Source: JADMII01 sp036278595 (GTDB taxonomy: Bacteria > Chloroflexota > Dehalococcoidia > DSTF01 > JACRBR01). Taken from it: a stretch of 5,959 nucleotides of DNA. A model generated the notes under the pieces. The model saw only the letters and a program-made list of their open reading frames with translations. It had not been told where the DNA came from and ran no database searches. The translations under genes were made by a program, and so were the position numbers. Positions 5,177 to 5,959 of the stretch are shown here, piece by piece; the stretch's first letter is position 1, and each line of letters begins with the position of its first letter. The stretch is taken from positions 1 to 5,959 of the forward strand of contig DASUKS010000123.1 of NCBI GenBank assembly GCA_036278595.1, written 5' to 3'.

Positions 5177-5959
5177 CATCGCCATGCGCGCGCTCGACAC
5201 GGCGAAGCAGCGCGGCGCCGCCTACGCCGACGTGCGCATCGTGCGCTTCCAGTCGGAGTCAGTGGTCGTGCGCAACAAGAATGTGGAAGCGCTGACCGCC
5301 GATGAGTCGCTCGGCTTCGGGGTGCGCGTGATCGTCGGCGGCTACTGGGGCTTCGCCGCGAGCCACAAGATGACGATGGAGTCGGCCGACGCGACCGCCG
5401 CCGAGGCCGTGCGCGTCGCGAAGGCATCGGCCATGGTGCGCGGGCCAAAGGCCGACATCGGCCCGCCGCAGGCATCGAGCGGCAGCTATCGCACGCCGAT
5501 CGGGCGCGACCCGTTCGCCGTCTCGCTGGACGACAAGATCGCGCTGCTGCTCGATGTCAACGCGCGCATGCAGTCCGTCCCGCACATCATCTCCGCCGAA
5601 GGCAACGTCTACTGCCAGCGCGAGGACAAGATCTTCGCGAACAGCGAGGGCGCCTACGTCGAGCAGGAGCTGTACGAGACGGGCTGCGGCATCGAAGCGA
5701 CCGCCGTCGACGAGGGCGAGGTGCAGAACCGCTCGTACCCCAACAGCGTCGGCCGCCACCAGGGCACCGAGGGGTGGGAGTTCATCGAGCGCTACGATCT
5801 CGCCGGCAACGCCACGCGCGTCGCCGAAGAGGCGCGCGAGCTGCTGACGGCGAAGACCATGGAGCCCGGCGTCACGACCGTGATCCTCGATGGCAGCCAG
5901 GTCGCGCTCCAGATCCACGAGTCCTGCGGCCACCCGATCGAGCTCGACCGCGTGCTCGG
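5169..5959 (+). CDS. tldD: TldD-family metalloprotease, 3' end beyond window
   Basis: Translation from GTG 5169 gives 263 codons running off the right edge; family members are about 450-480 aa, so a little over half is present. The N-terminal TldD/PmbA domain is recognisable (YADVRIVRFQSESVVVRNK, about 20-38; GFGVRVIVGGYWGFA, about 49-63). The metal site is HESCGHPIELDR (H250, E251, H255), the HExxxH signature of TldD rather than of its PmbA/TldE partner, which lacks it. Known TldD-TldE heterodimers are cytoplasmic proteases that act on unfolded or small peptides, including leader removal from modified peptides such as microcin B17 and degradation of the CcdA antitoxin. A partner pmbA/tldE gene often follows and may lie just past the edge. 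The 8-nt overlap with the hydrolase and the internal GGAGG indicate coupled translation in one operon. No link between TldD and the hydrolases is evident beyond this. Confidence 0.93.
   Translation, partial: MRDIAMRALDTAKQRGAAYADVRIVRFQSESVVVRNKNVEALTADESLGFGVRVIVGGYWGFAASHKMTMESADATAAEAVRVAKASAMVRGPKADIGPPQASSGSYRTPIGRDPFAVSLDDKIALLLDVNARMQSVPHIISAEGNVYCQREDKIFANSEGAYVEQELYETGCGIEATAVDEGEVQNRSYPNSVGRHQGTEGWEFIERYDLAGNATRVAEEARELLTAKTMEPGVTTVILDGSQVALQIHESCGHPIELDRVL

Noticed and set aside
4235..5200. 321-aa minus-strand frame over the second hydrolase
   Set aside because: It is antisense to a gene with a complete catalytic triad; its His/Arg/Val-rich product is a typical GC-frame shadow.
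5259..5933. 224-aa minus-strand frame over tldD
   Set aside because: It is antisense to the conserved TldD coding sequence and has no motif of its own.

Overview
The window is high-GC bacterial DNA with two opposed transcription units separated by a regulatory region at about 2990-3525. The taxon cannot be fixed from sequence alone. Chloroflexota is my best guess, with Actinomycetota as an alternative. The reasons are the GC-rich codon use, a ydaO-type c-di-AMP riboswitch, a TldD with the HESCGHPIELDR form of its metal site, and frequent GTG starts, one of them apparently leaderless.

Left half, minus strand. A membrane-bound family 2 glycosyltransferase (1202-2989) is followed by a 281-bp spacer rich in palindromes and short repeats, then by a lipoprotein with at least five Asp-box (BNR/YCF48-like) repeats. 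The lipoprotein starts with GTG at 920 and runs off the left edge.

Centre. Upstream of the glycosyltransferase, also on the minus strand, is a complete regulatory cassette. In order of transcription it has a sigma-70-type promoter (TTGACA, 18 bp, TAAGAT; 3215-3244), a well-conserved ydaO/yuaA-type c-di-AMP aptamer (about 3072-3194) and an intrinsic terminator hairpin with a U tract (3039-3070). This is the main result of the window. A membrane glycosyltransferase appears to be controlled by cyclic di-AMP through premature termination. Because the terminator covers the first in-frame ATG (3055), the protein very likely starts further in, at ATG 2989.

Right half, plus strand. Two tandem paralogous alpha/beta hydrolases (3526-4359 and 4346-5176, overlapping by 14 nt) are followed by a TldD-type metalloprotease (from 5169, overlapping by 8 nt, cut by the right edge). 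The overlaps point to one translationally coupled operon. The first hydrolase has no Shine-Dalgarno sequence but has a -10-like TAGTCT six bases before its GTG, as in leaderless mRNAs.

The two units diverge from the central region. No shared pathway can be read from the gene content. The only regulatory link supported by sequence is riboswitch to glycosyltransferase. No rRNA, tRNA, CRISPR array, insertion sequence or phage gene was seen.
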